A stretch of DNA of 64,000 bases from Urophycis tenuis (lineage: Eukaryota > Chordata > Actinopteri > Gadiformes > Phycidae), in NCBI GenBank assembly GCA_036785325.1, contig JAXIVH010000008.1, forward strand, positions 12,537,918-12,601,917, read 5' to 3'. The position numbers and the translations under genes were made by a program. A model generated the notes under the pieces. It made no database searches. It saw only the letters and a program-made list of their open reading frames with translations, and had not been told where the DNA came from. Shown here in pieces: positions 30,466 to 61,498 of the stretch; the first letter of the stretch is position 1; each line of letters starts with the position of its first letter.

Positions 30466-33241
30466 CGACTTCAGATCCTTCAAACATGTTTTTTTATTTT
30501 TTTTTTATTTAGTTTTTAGTATACTTTTTATTCTGTTTTAGATCACAAGATTAAAATATACAAGACAGGAAGGAAGGTTAAGAATTAATTATTTTAATTT
30601 GTTTTTGTATTTCACAAAACAACAGTTGTTAAATAAAATGTGAAAATGAAATATTCCATACCAGCGCGTGGACGATAGGTGGTGGGTGAGATTAGGGTTG
30701 AGATGATTCTAGAAGGTGGATGTCAAAACAAAACAAAAAACTGCCGTCCTTTCTGCTAGTGTTACCAAAAGTAAAGATGGGGTTCAGCAGGAGCGGATGA
30801 TGCATCAGTGGACCAAAATGCTTCGTGAACACTTGTCGCGCTATAGAACGTCAACCATCACCCATCACTCAAAGCAAAGGTAAATGCTACAAAAACACTT
30901 ATATTTTGCTACGGCATGGAAATGTGTTCCCCACCACCACCACTGTAGAACTACCGCCAAACAAGTCCCTTGGGTTTAAAATACCACACCCAAGAGTTTT
31001 AGATGTCAACAAGGACAGTATCTTAATATACGATATGACATTAATGCAGGCCGAGCTAAAGGACTTTAAACACACCATCAAAACTGCCGAAACCCCTGCT
31101 GCCATATTTTGCTAGACAGAAATCAAGCCATCAAAATGTACCCCCACGGTGCGGCATGTTAGGCCACGGGTTCAAGGGTGAAGTGAGACCGTCTACACTC
31201 AATGGGTGAAATAAATAAAAGGCCATTTGGCATTAAAAGCAACTTGAGATGCAGTTCGTGTGTCAAGTGAGCAAACTAAACTGTATTCTGACACTTGGCA
31301 AAGCAACAGCATGTCATGTACTGCATCTCGCTGACAAACGGTACAGCTGTTGGAAGCAGCAGGTAGTGCCTGTAACATTCACACGCCCCGGCCAACGGTT
31401 CCATTGTTTTCATTGGCCGGGGGGGCATGTCTACTCCAGAACCAACTTCTGATCCACCGTACAGCAAAATGACGTGGAAAAGCAAACGAGAGGGGGCATT
31501 GGGTTGAAAGGAAGAACATGTGAACTGGTCCGAAAATCTGCAAAAGCACCACGATGGGAGACCAGTCAAAACAATATGGAATCAGTGTGCACTTGTGACG
31601 AAAAAAAAACAACCTCAGGTGGCGCTCAATGATTCCGAGTGTAAAACTGGCCATCGTTTTACACTTTTCTGTGTGCTTTTTCTGCGGTGAAAATGCCTTC
31701 CTACAATCATAGTGGTGATGAGCGTCAGCGTCTTAAGACACAAGGGAGTGAGCAAGTCAGCAAAAAATGCAGCTGATGTACTTGATGGGAGTGGTGTGTG
31801 CATAAGTCTGCTGTCGTGTTGGAAATGAGGTAGGTATCTCAATCACTTGCTGTTGCTGGGATTGGAGTCCTTAACAAATTGCCCGAGACGCAAAGGCGCC
31901 ATTGCCTATTACTGCTAAAATATCCACACGTGTTCAGGCTCAAGGGGTCCTAGGCAGTCAGCCAGGCCTGTTTACTCCTTTTAAAACAAGGTTAAAAAGA
32001 TATGCAGTTTCATGCAAAAGAGGCATACAAAGATTGTCAAAGTCTAGGATTGTGGTCACAGAGGGGTCGTAACAATCCAAACATTAAGTGACCTTTGCTG
32101 TTGGGTCTAGTGGTTCATTTTTCATGCTCCAGGAGAAACATTGGGACTTCAACAAGAAGAACACTAGAGCCTGCATAGTTTATTCCCCGTAGCAAACCAT
32201 CTCTCACAACATGGATGCAAAATTTGATCAAGAAAACATGGATTTTTTTTTTTTGTCTTTTCTTTTTTTAAACAAAAGCGTTGTAGCTACAGTTAAAACA
32301 GTTTATTCTGTGCAAGGTTTTATTCTACAATGTATCAAGCTAAAAACTTTTTTTCTCAAAATGAAATCCACACACACACACACACGCACACGCACACGCA
32401 CACGCACACATACATCTGGAAAAAAAAAAGTCCCTGGATAAAGCATGTGAAGCCACAACAGACGTGGATGTGGTTAGTGAAGTTGTGAAACCGTCCCTCA
32501 GAGGGTGTGAAGCTACCTAGATGGGCACAGCATCGCTATAGAAGCGCCGGTCTGTCGCCACCGACCAGGAGGAACGGTCAGCTCAACACGGCGGCCCGGT
32601 GCGGTCCTACAACTGGGAGCTCGGGACCGGTGATGACAGGGTGGGCCGGATCATCACGATCGACGGTCCCCGTGGCACACAATCAGCATCGGCTGGCACA
32701 GTCCAACAGTCCACGTAAGACATGAAGTATCCCCACCGCCCGCTCCCATCATTACAGATGTTTTGTGTTCCATGTTGTTTGTTTTGTTGTTGTTGTTGTT
32801 GTTTTTACAGAGAAGTTTCGTAGAGGTGACATTTCTTCCCCCCCCCCCCCCCCCCCCCCACCCACCAAAGCACACAACTGACACGGCTGGCGTCGCCCAA
32901 GGTCCATTTAAGAAGGCAGGTGGGGGAGAAGCACGGCGAGGAGACGGCGGCCGGGCGCGTCCTCCTCCGTCACCCCGGGGGTGGGGGGGGGGGGCTTCCA
33001 CGACGCCAAGGTTATAAGAAGGGTGCTACCTCGGAGCTGGCCCTGCACATCCACCACCCAGACACAACGGGACCGTCGACGCGGCCCACAGAGGGACGCA
33101 CGGGGAAACAGTACAACTCTTGCTCTTGGGCGTCCCTTTGGCCCGAGGCGCCGTCTCCACAATTAAGAGTCTGTAGCGATGGTGGCCGTCTGTCCACACA
33201 CCTGCCGTCTGCAGCCCAGGGAACCTCGACAGTGTGTCTGC

Positions 33242-33292
<51 letters not shown>

Positions 33293-33381
33293 TGTGTGTC
33301 TGTGTGTGTGTGTGTGTGGTGGGGTAGGGTGGGGTGGGGGTGAGGGAAGGGGAGGGGGGGGGAGTATCGGGGCTATGCTGG
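30466..33381. other. Tail-to-tail interval with trpc4ap 3' UTR
   Basis: No coding exon is seen between the myh7b end and the trpc4ap stop. The part next to trpc4ap should be its 3' UTR. Minus-strand AATAAA signals occur at 32,302-32,307, 32,319-32,324 and 32,179-32,184, which would give a UTR of about 1.1-1.2 kb. The interval also has poly-C/poly-G runs near 32,838-32,860 and 32,980-32,995, and a T-rich tract at 30,488-30,530. Confidence 0.5.
33240..33320. repeat. (TG)n microsatellite in trpc4ap 3' UTR
   Basis: TG repeat followed by a G-rich stretch up to about 33,362. It lies just past the trpc4ap stop codon, so the transcript would carry a CA repeat. Confidence 0.9.
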
Positions 33382-43920
<10,539 letters not shown>

Positions 43921-44001
43921 CTGGCTTAGCACACCGACGACACGGTGGCTAACAGAGTAGCCAACATTGACATCCCTAGTGCCACAAACCACCGGTTTCA
44001 T

Positions 44002-45118
44002 ACGGACAGTCCCCACTAGCTGAAAAACAGGATGATTCAAATAAGCACAAGATGCATGAGTGGAAGGCTAGGAGGTCCACGCGTTGTGCCGTTAGCACCG
44101 CTTGGCACGGAATGCTAATGAAAAGACAAGCTAACAACAAAGATCCCCTTTCGATCGAGATAGTTGTGCTTTGGACGTGGGCTGGAACTATGTTTGCTGA
44201 TAACCGTACCACGAGTTTGTTTGTTTCATAAATGTGCTCCACTGGTGTTAAGTACAACCAGAACGAGCAACGACTTCGCCCCCACATCGATCTACAGAAC
44301 GACGTCTTAAATGCCCCTAAGTCCCTGCTTGTTGGGAGCACAGAAGCTAGTATCGCAACCGTTCACGTCAAGCCAGCTCTCTGCTGGATCTCTTACCTGA
44401 GTCCCTCGATTGAACCCGTGGCCTGTAATTTGACAAGTTGTGATTTTCGTGACGATGTTGCCATTGCATTTTCTCCGTTTTCCCCCAGTCCAAGGGGACT
44501 GGGACCCTTGAAGCGTCGCCATTATTTTTTTTCTTCCTGTACTGAACTGTTCGAGGCAGGAAGTCCAACGCTTTGATAAAACGCTCGCGTTTCTGTGTAG
44601 TCGAGCGCCATCTACCGGCTATTCGCCGGTATACCGTTTCGTTTTTGTTGGCGTTGTTCAAGCGAGACGATTTCAAGTTTTATTTAGACATTTATTTCTT
44701 AGATAAAGTATTAAATCCTGCTTACAAAGATATACACACGATGCTCTATGTTTATACATTTCAAATGTTTATACGTAGAATATTTAATATTATATACGTT
44801 TCAAATTTTAAATCAAATTGGATACCAATTACATCATATAACAACTCAATACCCCCATTAAGATTCCACATAATACACATTTCATTATTCAATGGTATGC
44901 CATACAACATTTAGTCCCACTTGTCCGTTCTCTGTGAAATAGACATTCTTGAAATTTAACTCCAAAAACTGTAGTGTCTTATCCAGCGTTGCCATTTTCG
45001 AGGTGGTCTCCAGTCCAATGCAATACCAAAGGCAAGCTTTACTTCTGTGGGGGCCCTCTGGTTGGCTTCGCGTATAATATAATGTCTTTTAGGTCAGCCT
45101 CGCGTATCTTTTCTTCCA
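44002..45118. other. Interval between trpc4ap 5' end and sla2 3' end
   Basis: It should hold the trpc4ap promoter and the sla2 3' UTR, because both genes are on the minus strand. No coding exon is recognised. Minus-strand AATAAA signals at about 44,678-44,692 could end sla2 transcripts. There is no obvious CpG-rich block. Confidence 0.45.
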
Positions 45119-47765
45119 TCATCTGATGTCTTGTTCGTTTCCATCTGTCATGTAAAGGTAGGAGCTGATGGCGTCCCTCAGGCCATCACTCACCAGAGAG
45201 TGCTCTGATTCCGCCCTGTTTCCCTTGAATAACATCGACCTGGGCGAAGAGACAAGCCATATGTCAAATATGGAGTTATGGCATTATAGGCAACATCGTT
45301 TTTACTATTTACAAATACACCAAAAGGAATCACAACTGTCCCTCGGGAAATTACTTATAGATGTAGGCTATTGGTCTACATATCATGGCCTCCATTGACA
45401 AATGTATTTGAAGAGGTCACCAAATTTGGCAATGCATTTGAGCAATGATGTGAATAACGATAGTTTTTTTTTAGACAGTAAACCAAACGGCAACGTTAAT
45501 GATACATTACAGCGCCATCCTGTGGCAACCGTTTGCTTAGCCATACGCCCACCTGGTAACGTCTTTCCAGTTAATGGTGGGTCTTCTGACCGGTAGGGGC
45601 ACGGGACTAGTGGTGGTGTTGTCTGAACCCAGGATGAAGCAGGGCTCGCTCAGAGTACAGCACAACCCATCGCCAAACTCTGTAATAGGGAAAACATTTG
45701 CTGTGTTAGGCACCCATGTGGCCAAACGCTGCAGCAGCTAAAATCAGCCTTTACATGTATTGTTTCCCCCTGTACCCACCACTATAGTGTTCCACAAGGT
45801 GCTGGAGGGAGGGGAAGATGAGTCCCTGGGCTATGTACAACCATCCGTTGTCCAGACGGCTGATGTGGTAGTGCTTTACTGAGCCCAGGTATGAGTCCGG
45901 TCTTTTTAATATAGACAACGAGTAGTGATCTGTGACAAACACACAAAAAGAACAGAAGCTTGATTGTAGATAAAGTGGCATAGTGGCCTAGTATCATTGA
46001 CCCAACTGGGTTAATTAAAAACATTCACCATGTTTCATCAACATAGCGTGATAATGGCTGTTTTGGAACCTTACGCATTAAATGACAAAGAAGAAGAATG
46101 TTTTGCGAGGAAGAGCTCACCTTGATGGGACTGTGACTCGCGGACGATGAAGGCCCCGGTGCAGTTGCCGGGTTGCATCAGCAGCTCCTCTGCCTTGTAT
46201 CTGCTGAGGCCTTTGAAAAACCACCTGAAAAATAGCACTTTCCATCAAATGCTATTCTGGCGCCGCGTTTGTGAAAGCACATTTTATTTTGGTTTCCAAG
46301 TTAGGAAAGGTCACTGGAAACACATCGTCTATACAGGAGCAACAGAGCCTAGACTGGAGGAGGTCTGACACATAGAAGCTTGTGTCATATGAACCTAAGA
46401 GGAACAAAAGTCCTCTTCTGTAGTTGGAAAGGAAAAGTTGTGAACATTTGTGTACCCAGAAGTTTGCCCTTCACCCCCACCCAGCGCTGACATCAAGGTT
46501 CTGCTGCGCCCACGCGCCTCAAACAGCAGCGTTCAGGATGTGAACGTCTTCAGAAAGGTTTCTTAAAAAGCGCAACTCTACCGGCTGAATCAGCACACAG
46601 AGTGCTTGGTGGGAGACATGTGCAAAACAAAGACTCTGAGGGATGTTGGTTTTTCTACCTACTCCAACTATATCAAGCTTTTGTGCTCCCAGTGCTACAT
46701 TATGTAGCAGGGCTATGGGGATTTAAAATGGAGACCCAAAAGCAAGGCTGTCTTCAATGGAGCCCAGCGATATTTCTTGTGCATACATAAGTTTGTACCA
46801 ATACTGGAAATGCATGCTTTTTTTCCTTTTGTGCTGCAGTTGTTTTTTGTGTGATTGTTTTCTTTACTCTGGAGCGAGTGTGTCATCAACTTGTGTCATA
46901 TAGGGCGGCAGTAGCTCAGTGGGTAGAGTGGGTTGACAGAGCGGGTTGTCCACTAACCGTAGGGTCGGCGGTTCGAGCCCCTTGATCCCCCTCCTCCACA
47001 TGTCGAGCCCCACAAATGTACTGATTGTAAGTCGCTTTGGACAAAATCATCTGCTAAATGCCCCCTTTAGCCTTATCTACCTACGGAAGCAGCCCCAGGG
47101 GTACAATACCTACTGGAAGTCAGGCTGATGTAAATGTTATATCTATGCGTGTGACAAACCATTTGAACCCTGTGCCGCGCAGGGTTTCTCATGAGCACTA
47201 TGAACTGTTCATTCATTCATTCATTCATTCAATAATTCCAATGAGAAGCCAACCCACCTGTTAAGAACACTGGCCGTGCATTCAGTAGGCAAGTAGATCT
47301 CGTGGCCCGTGCGCACAGATTTAACCATCAAGAAATCCCCATCGCTGTCAATTGAGCAAACAAAAAGAAAGAAAGAAAGTGAGTCGAAAAAGGGAAATGG
47401 AAAAAAAAAAAAAACAGAAAGTAGAGATTGGGTCTCTCCCGGTGCCAGGAGGCCGTTCCTCACGTACTCGGACACGACTGAGAGCCGTTCCCCGACGCGC
47501 AGAGAGAACTCAGCCACGCCGTAGCAGGGGAAGTCGTGCAGGGACACCACGAGTCTCCTCTCCCGGTCTGCAGCATAACGGCCCAGGCCTTGGAGGAGGG
47601 AGGGGGGGGGGGGGGGGGGGGGGGGTTATTGTTACCATTGCTATCATTTGAATAACTTAAATGATGATGTCGTGTGTTCAGTATGGCTGAGCATGGCCTA
47701 CCTGGTGCCGCGGGTGTCGCCGGTGATGTCTGTTTGGTACGGTTCTTGAGGGGGCAGTTCCCCAT
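45119..47765 (-). CDS. sla2: Src-like adaptor 2 (SLAP-2)
   Basis: Adaptor with SH3 and SH2 domains but no kinase. It dampens antigen-receptor signalling by recruiting the ubiquitin ligase CBL through its C-terminal tail, and is expected mainly in lymphoid cells. Exons: 47702-47765, 47468-47588, 47258-47344, 46121-46224, 45780-45929, 45553-45679, 45119-45239. All join in frame to 257 residues (human 261). The start MGNC has the Gly-2 expected for N-myristoylation. The SH3 spans exons 2-3 (SLHDF, VGERLSVVS, DGDFL). The SH2 spans exons 4-6 (WFFKGLSRYKAEELL, GAFIVRES, KHYHISRLDNGWLYIAQG, LVEHYSEFGDGLCC). The tail PLPVRRPTINWKDV and the last-exon SLVSDGLRDAISSYLYM match SLA2 rather than SLA1. The ATG follows an acceptor-like AAGCAGCAG, so a non-coding exon probably lies upstream. 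It neighbours ndrg3, as in human. Confidence 0.94.
46600..46830 (+). mobile_element. Remnant of a LINE reverse transcriptase
   Basis: The plus strand encodes LYQAFVLPVLHYVAGLWGFK, followed in another frame by QRYFLCIHKFVPILEMHAF. Both resemble the C-terminal part of fish non-LTR reverse transcriptases (RTE or L1-like). The reading frame is broken by frame changes and a stop. It sits antisense in the sla2 intron between exons 3 and 4 and is not functional. Confidence 0.6.
46903..47066 (+). mobile_element. tRNA-derived SINE in sla2 intron
   Basis: Same family as the copy at 3,042: GTAGCTCAGTGGGTAGAG (box A), GGCGGTTCGAGCCCC (box B), then TTGTAAGTCGCTTTGGACAA and ATCTGCTAAATGCC. A partial internal duplication (AGAGTGGGTTGACAGAGCGG) makes it longer than the first copy. 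Confidence 0.8.
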
Positions 47766-47918
47766 GGTCTGCTGCTTATGAGAGAGGGAAGCAGAAGTTA
47801 TAGTTTCGAGTTATAGAGCCCCCGTTACACGTGTGTCTGACGCCTCTCCACACGCACACCCGTTTACAATGGTGACCTCTCAAGGGTCGCGTCCAATGAA
47901 GTTACATTGAAGATGCAA

Positions 47919-47955
47919 GGGTTAGGGTTAACCCTGACCCTAACCCTAGCCCTAA
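47919..47955. repeat. Inverted telomere-like repeats
   Basis: GGGTTAGGGTTAACCCTGAC runs into CCTAACCCTAGCCCTAA. Two TTAGGG units are placed head to head with CCCTAA units around GTTAAC, about 155 bp upstream of the sla2 start codon. Confidence 0.8.
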
Positions 47956-48185
47956 GATGAAAGAGAAACGGTCACGTCTGGGTTGTGCAGCGAATGTCAC
48001 AGGTTCTGTAGAGCTTTGGTTTGTAGCCAACACATACATTCACGCATACTTACATACATGCATGCATGTACATGTACGTACATTAGATTTTAGCATTTAC
48101 AAAGTTTGCTTGATGTTTAGTAGATTCTCTGTATATAGGCCATGTATACAAACATACCCATACACACATACACACATACCGAACA

Positions 48186-48186
<1 letters not shown>

Positions 48187-48272
<86 letters not shown>
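48187..48272. repeat. (TCTA)n tetranucleotide array
   Basis: About 21 clean copies of TCTA, the same motif class as the GATA array at 8,459. Confidence 0.97.
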
Positions 48273-48794
48273 CATTAATAAAATTGACAGGACAGATATT
48301 TAGATTAATTGAAAAAACACACTCACCTCTTCAATTTCTGCAATAAGATGCTTTGTCCAAATAGTATGAGTTCCACCGGTTTTGTGTAAAAAGAAACCTT
48401 GCTCCAGAGAAAGTCTTCTCCTGGCAATTACTATAACTAAGTCAAATGTTCCACAACATGAGTTTAGCTATGCATCTACGTGTTGCATTACCAGCCCGCT
48501 AATCAGGATGAATAAGAGACCCGCCACACAGTAAGTGTGTGTGTGTGCATATGTGTGTGTGTTGAGTTCAGTTTGATACTGCTATGTTATGTCTCCCTGC
48601 AACCATTGCTTCCTGTAAGCACATGTACCTAATGAGGCGGACTTACAATGGTACGTGTTGTTGTCTGTGGTATAGATATAGGAGGAGCCACAAACAACAT
48701 CTCTTGATCATAGAAAGTATGTGTGATGTTCAGGTGGGTTGCTTCATTGTTTTTGCATAACTTTGGTTATATTTGTTCATTTTTCTAGTGTTAC

Positions 48795-49090
48795 CACAAC
48801 TCTTAACTTTGAGATATGCTGACGTCTCAAGAGGGCCAGGAAGTGAACACTCCACGGTTGAGTAAAAGTAATTGATTGTAACACCAGTCAATGTAAAACC
48901 CATGAGCTTGTGAGGATTCAACCTTGGGGCCAACCTTGATTAAATGTGATATTTAGTGTAATTTATGTCACTTCTCACACCCAACCACAAACACTTACTA
49001 AAGTGATGTACATAATCAGCAAGCCACCTCGCTTGGATTGACGTATGATATTGATGATCTGAGCATTTGTGCACTTGTGGTTTTGTCCTC
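48795..49090. repeat. Duplicated non-coding block, copy 1
   Basis: Shares ordered blocks with 49,836-50,120: CAAGAGGGCCAGGA, CTCCACGGT, GATATTTAGTGTAATTTATG, then ACATAATCAG and GATGATCTGAGCATTT. It is the same orientation, about 1.04 kb apart, with scattered substitutions and small indels. Confidence 0.85.
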
Positions 49091-49835
49091 CGTCATCTGT
49101 GTTGCGGGCTTGCGACATTAAAATGTGTTGGACGTTAAATACCCTGATATTCACACATTAAAGGGATTGAATTGATATTTACTGTTTTGAAGCAGCACAT
49201 GTTAAATCTATTCCTAGCATTAAGAATAGATTAATTAGACAAGAATTAGTAAATTATTATATACTTAACAGATTAGTTTGATGGCCAATTCTGCTCTAGT
49301 TCAGTCAAATGAAGGCGTGGTGGAGGAGCTCTGTCAGCAAAACCCTGATATTATCTTTACCAGAACCACGCTGGCGATGAGCGGAAATCTTCATTCCACC
49401 GGGGAGGAAATAAGAAAATATAGGAAATAGATTATAATCAGCCATTATGTACTTCAATGACTTCCATGTGCCTATGGGTTATACAATTATTATAACAGTA
49501 CAACATTGTTATACATACGGCTATACATATGTCAAGATTTTTATGTTTTCATTTAACAGATGCTTTTATCCAAAGCAAGTTGAAGAATCAAAACATAGTC
49601 AATAACTACAAAATAGTTCTGTATTATTTTTTAACGCTGCTGGTGCAGTGTACCAAGAGGAATCAGAAATATGAGGTTGGAGGATTTTCTGTTAATACGG
49701 TCAGGCCAAGTTAAAACTACAAGCTAAATGTGTAGTTATGATACGCCTGACTCCATTCAAGTGAACTGCTCCACAACCCATGGACATGGCATGGAATGAT
49801 AATGTGCAGGCAGTTTCATTCATTTTTCTAATCTT

Positions 49836-50120
49836 ACGACAACACTTAATTTTGGGATATGTTGACGTCAAGAGGGCCAGGATGTGAACGCTCCACGGTC
49901 GAGTGAAATAACTGATTTAACATCAGTAAATGTAAAACATGTGAGCCAGCGAGGTTTAATCAACCTTGATTATCTGATATTTAGTGTAATTTATGTCACG
50001 GTGTCCTCACACTCACCCAGAAACACTGTACAGTGATGTAGGCCTACATAATCAGTAACCCAACCCACTCGGCTGACGTATGACATTGATGATCTGAGCA
50101 TTTACATTCGTGGTTTCGAT
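49836..50120. repeat. Duplicated non-coding block, copy 2
   Basis: The direct-repeat partner of 48,795-49,090. No reading frame is conserved between the copies, so the duplicated unit is not a coding exon. Confidence 0.85.
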
Positions 50121-50517
50121 GATGTGCCATAGACTTCCAGCAAAAGCCATGTCAGTCAACCAGAAGGACAAGCATCGGCAGATAATACCAATATCTGTTA
50201 CCGACATGCACGTCTTATCAGAAGAAATCTCTCACATACTTGCTTTTGCATACTAAAGCGCCGAACCGAAATACAGCTGACCCAAGCTTTACTTTAGCTG
50301 AAAGTCCTTCTAAAAATAGATGCAAACGCTCAAAGAACGCCGGTCGTTTGAGTGAAATAGCGTACAAATGCGGTTGGAAATTGGCTGACCACATTTTTCC
50401 ACCATCGCGCACACGAGGATGTGCCAGTCACGTGACACCATTTCCAACCTCGCTCGCGCTTCATTATCGAAAACATTCCAACCACAATGGCGGCCGCACG
50501 GCACACAATGCGTTTGC

Positions 50518-50662
<145 letters not shown>

Positions 50663-50688
50663 CAACGCTGTTTTAGACACCTTGCAGC

Positions 50689-50694
50689 TTTATT
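50689..50694 (-). terminator. ndrg3: Possible ndrg3 polyadenylation signal
   Basis: A minus-strand AATAAA about 1.25 kb downstream of the ndrg3 stop codon. This would make 50,690-51,940 the 3' UTR, which includes the GA-rich block at 51,600-51,822. It is inferred from position only. Confidence 0.35.
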
Positions 50695-51599
50695 TAGTAG
50701 TAGTATAAATGAGTTGAGACTCTGCAGACAGTAAGAAGCACTGGGCTCCGCAGTGAAGGACTGAACGTGTATCTTGTATGTTTATATATATTTATATGTG
50801 TTCTTTTTTTCCCCACATCAGAACCCACTTATATGGTGGTTTCAATAAAAGGTGACCAGCTTGATGGTACATGTCTAGTTCAACTGAATGACAACTATTA
50901 GTGCAAAACAGGAAAGAGTGAAAAAGAACAAAACCCCAAAAAATGAATGCGACCGATGACTCAAGTCACATATCCGTTTCTTTGTATTTTTTTTCTATGT
51001 TGAACCTTTTGTATTTCATACTGATATGACCAAGTATTAATACCGTACATGACTTGCCTCAAAAACAAAAATAAAAGCCCAAACGTTGTTCTACTGTACA
51101 GTGAATGGAAACATCTCAGTAACACAGATGTGTAGTTGTACAGGTTATAGTGCATTGTAAAGGACTGCTGTGATCCAGTGTGAACATGAAACCATTGAAA
51201 ACAAACGACACGTTATTAAGAAAAAACAAACAATGCGCACGTTAAGACTCGACTTGAAAGTCTTTCAACATGAAACTTCAACGTTAACAAAAAGAAAAAG
51301 GCATCGCAGGGAACTGACGTCTGGAAAAACTGCCTGCACAGTACATGCAAGTACAGTCAGAGAACAAGGGGTGAATATTCTACTGGATTATTTCAATGTA
51401 CAATACATAGCTAATATCGTGTTCTCTCTCCTTCTCTTCTCACGGAATGTGACGATGATGGCGTATTCGTAATAGAACCTTTGTTTTTTTTTCCTCCATA
51501 AAATGCTTCTGTTAATATATTTAATTTCATTAATCTTCTTAACTAAGCACACAATTAATTACAGGTACCCCCTGCTTGGGAGCAACTTAGGAGCGGGTT

Positions 51600-51625
51600 A
51601 GGAGAGGGAGAGAGGGGAGAGAGAG

Positions 51626-51661
<36 letters not shown>

Positions 51662-51716
51662 GGAGACAGAGAGAGAGAGCAAGAGAGAGAGAGAGAGAGA
51701 GAGGACAGAGAGGAGG

Positions 51717-51772
<56 letters not shown>

Positions 51773-51778
51773 AGAGAG

Positions 51779-51816
<38 letters not shown>

Positions 51817-51822
51817 GGGGAC
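51600..51822. repeat. (GA)n-rich block in ndrg3 3' UTR
   Basis: GAGA repeats interrupted by repeated [24 protein letters not shown] segments (three copies), so it is a compound micro-/minisatellite. Confidence 0.9.
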
Positions 51823-51940
51823 AGAGAGACATACAGGACACATTAGTAGTTATCCTCAGGGAGAAGTTGGGGTGGGGGATGAGAAGTACCGACTAAGAGA
51901 CTGGGGTGTGAAGTGTGTGTGTGTGTGGGGGGGGGGGGGT

Positions 51941-59664
<7,724 letters not shown>

Positions 59665-59719
59665 CTGCAGCCAATCACACGAGAGAGAGAGAGAGAGAGA
59701 GAGTAGAGAGAGAGACGAG

Positions 59720-59753
<34 letters not shown>

Positions 59754-61032
59754 GAGACAGAGTCCAGGTCAAGGGCTGATGGACTGTGGGACACAGTAGT
59801 AACGCTGTTATTTGATGCATTACAGACTCAAGCTGAGCAAAACGACCTTGTAGGTAAGCAAAGCCTTTTCCCTCCGTGGCCGTCCTCTTATTCAGCTGTA
59901 CGCCCCGGACACAGACAACTAGCTCGTACGCAACGCACTAAATCTACAACAGGACATTTCATTAAGCAGCGCTAAGCGCCCACACACAGGTCTGACGACC
60001 CTGTGGCGCGTGCGACGGTCATCAGGGGACTAGACGGTGATGGTAACAACCAACCCCCCCCTCCTCCTCCTTCTCCTCATCCTCATCGTCCTCATCCACG
60101 CAGATGGACGCTGCCCTCCTCACTCCAATCAGAGCCCTGAATAGCCAGACGATTTGTCCCCTATGACCCCCGCTGCTGGAACTTATCGTCTGGCTGTCGC
60201 CACTCCTCGCCATCTCTCTGTCTCTCTCCCCTCTCCGGTCATTCTCTCTCCTTTTCTAGTTCTATAAACCTCGCTCTCTCCATGTCTCTCTCTCTCTCTC
60301 TCCCCTACTCCCTCTCTACCTCACTCTCTCGCGCGCAGCGCGCTGCAGAAAAATCCCAGAGTCATCCCGTCTCCTCTGTGCTGCGGAGGGCGGGAGGGGC
60401 CACATTAACATTCATGGGAGCCCGAGAGATCCCGCTGACCGGCCCTCGCTCCGAGCCGTCACCACGGCGACGTGACTCCCAGGCCCTCCGTACTAAACGG
60501 CTGAGCTAGAAACGACCGTTTCTCTGCAGGCTTCAACTGTACACCTTGCTGCTGGTAGTTAGAGGTCATTGTGGCCGACTCACGACACTGTAGTAAAGAT
60601 GCAGGGTGCGGGCTGCAGGAAATGACGCAAGCAACCGACCAGGAAATGACCTGCCTCTTCGTTCCCGTTCTCTCTCTCTCTCTCTTACTCAGGTGACTTC
60701 TGCACCATTCCAGTAAAAGGGGCACCTGCGTGCACACACACACCAACGTGCACAACGCACAGCTGACACGGCACAGAATGCGAGTTTACAACGTTTACCA
60801 TGTAATACCTACAAACAGAGTCACCAAGCGTAGGCTGGCATGAACGTGTCTGTCTGTGTGCTGCGTGTGCGCGTGCTGAGGATGAAGTGATGCTGGTGTG
60901 TGTTGTTTGTGACACAGAGACGGAACACGGGGCGTGGCCCGGACGATGCTCGGCCCAGCTCAGGGCCCTGGGGCCATCAATAATACAGCAGGACAGGGAA
61001 CGAAGGAAGAACCACACACACACACAGGCTGT

Positions 61033-61115
<83 letters not shown>

Positions 61116-61116
61116 C

Positions 61117-61159
<43 letters not shown>

Positions 61160-61227
61160 CGATGAGAGAGAGAAAGAGAGAGAGAGAGACAGCAGCGGCG
61201 TGAATGTAGCCCGCTGCCATTTGCAGC

Positions 61228-61332
61228 CCCCTAAACAGGCCGTTTAAAAACCAGTTGGACGGACCTAAACAGGCCGTTTAAAAACCAGTAAACCAGTTGG
61301 ACGGACCTAAACAGGCCGTTTAAAAACCAGTC
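61228..61332. repeat. Three-copy tandem repeat
   Basis: AAACAGGCCGTTTAAAAACC occurs three times. Copies two and three are 43 bp apart and copies one and two about 33 bp apart. They are joined by CAGTTGGACGGACCT. Confidence 0.9.
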
Positions 61333-61450
61333 GGATGGATATGTGTCACAATCCCACTAGAGGTGCTGAAGGTTAATTCTCAAGGACGAGGCTGCAGCTC
61401 TCTTGAGGTGTGTGTGTGTGTGTGTGTGGGTGACAGGATGGGACACCGTC

Positions 61451-61498
<48 letters not shown>

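Noticed and set aside
60459..60755. Minus-strand frame with an ATG and a Gln-rich start (MTSNYQQQGVQLKPAEK)
   Set aside because: Considered as an ndrg3 N-terminal exon, but it lacks an NDRG motif and no donor in the needed phase was evident.
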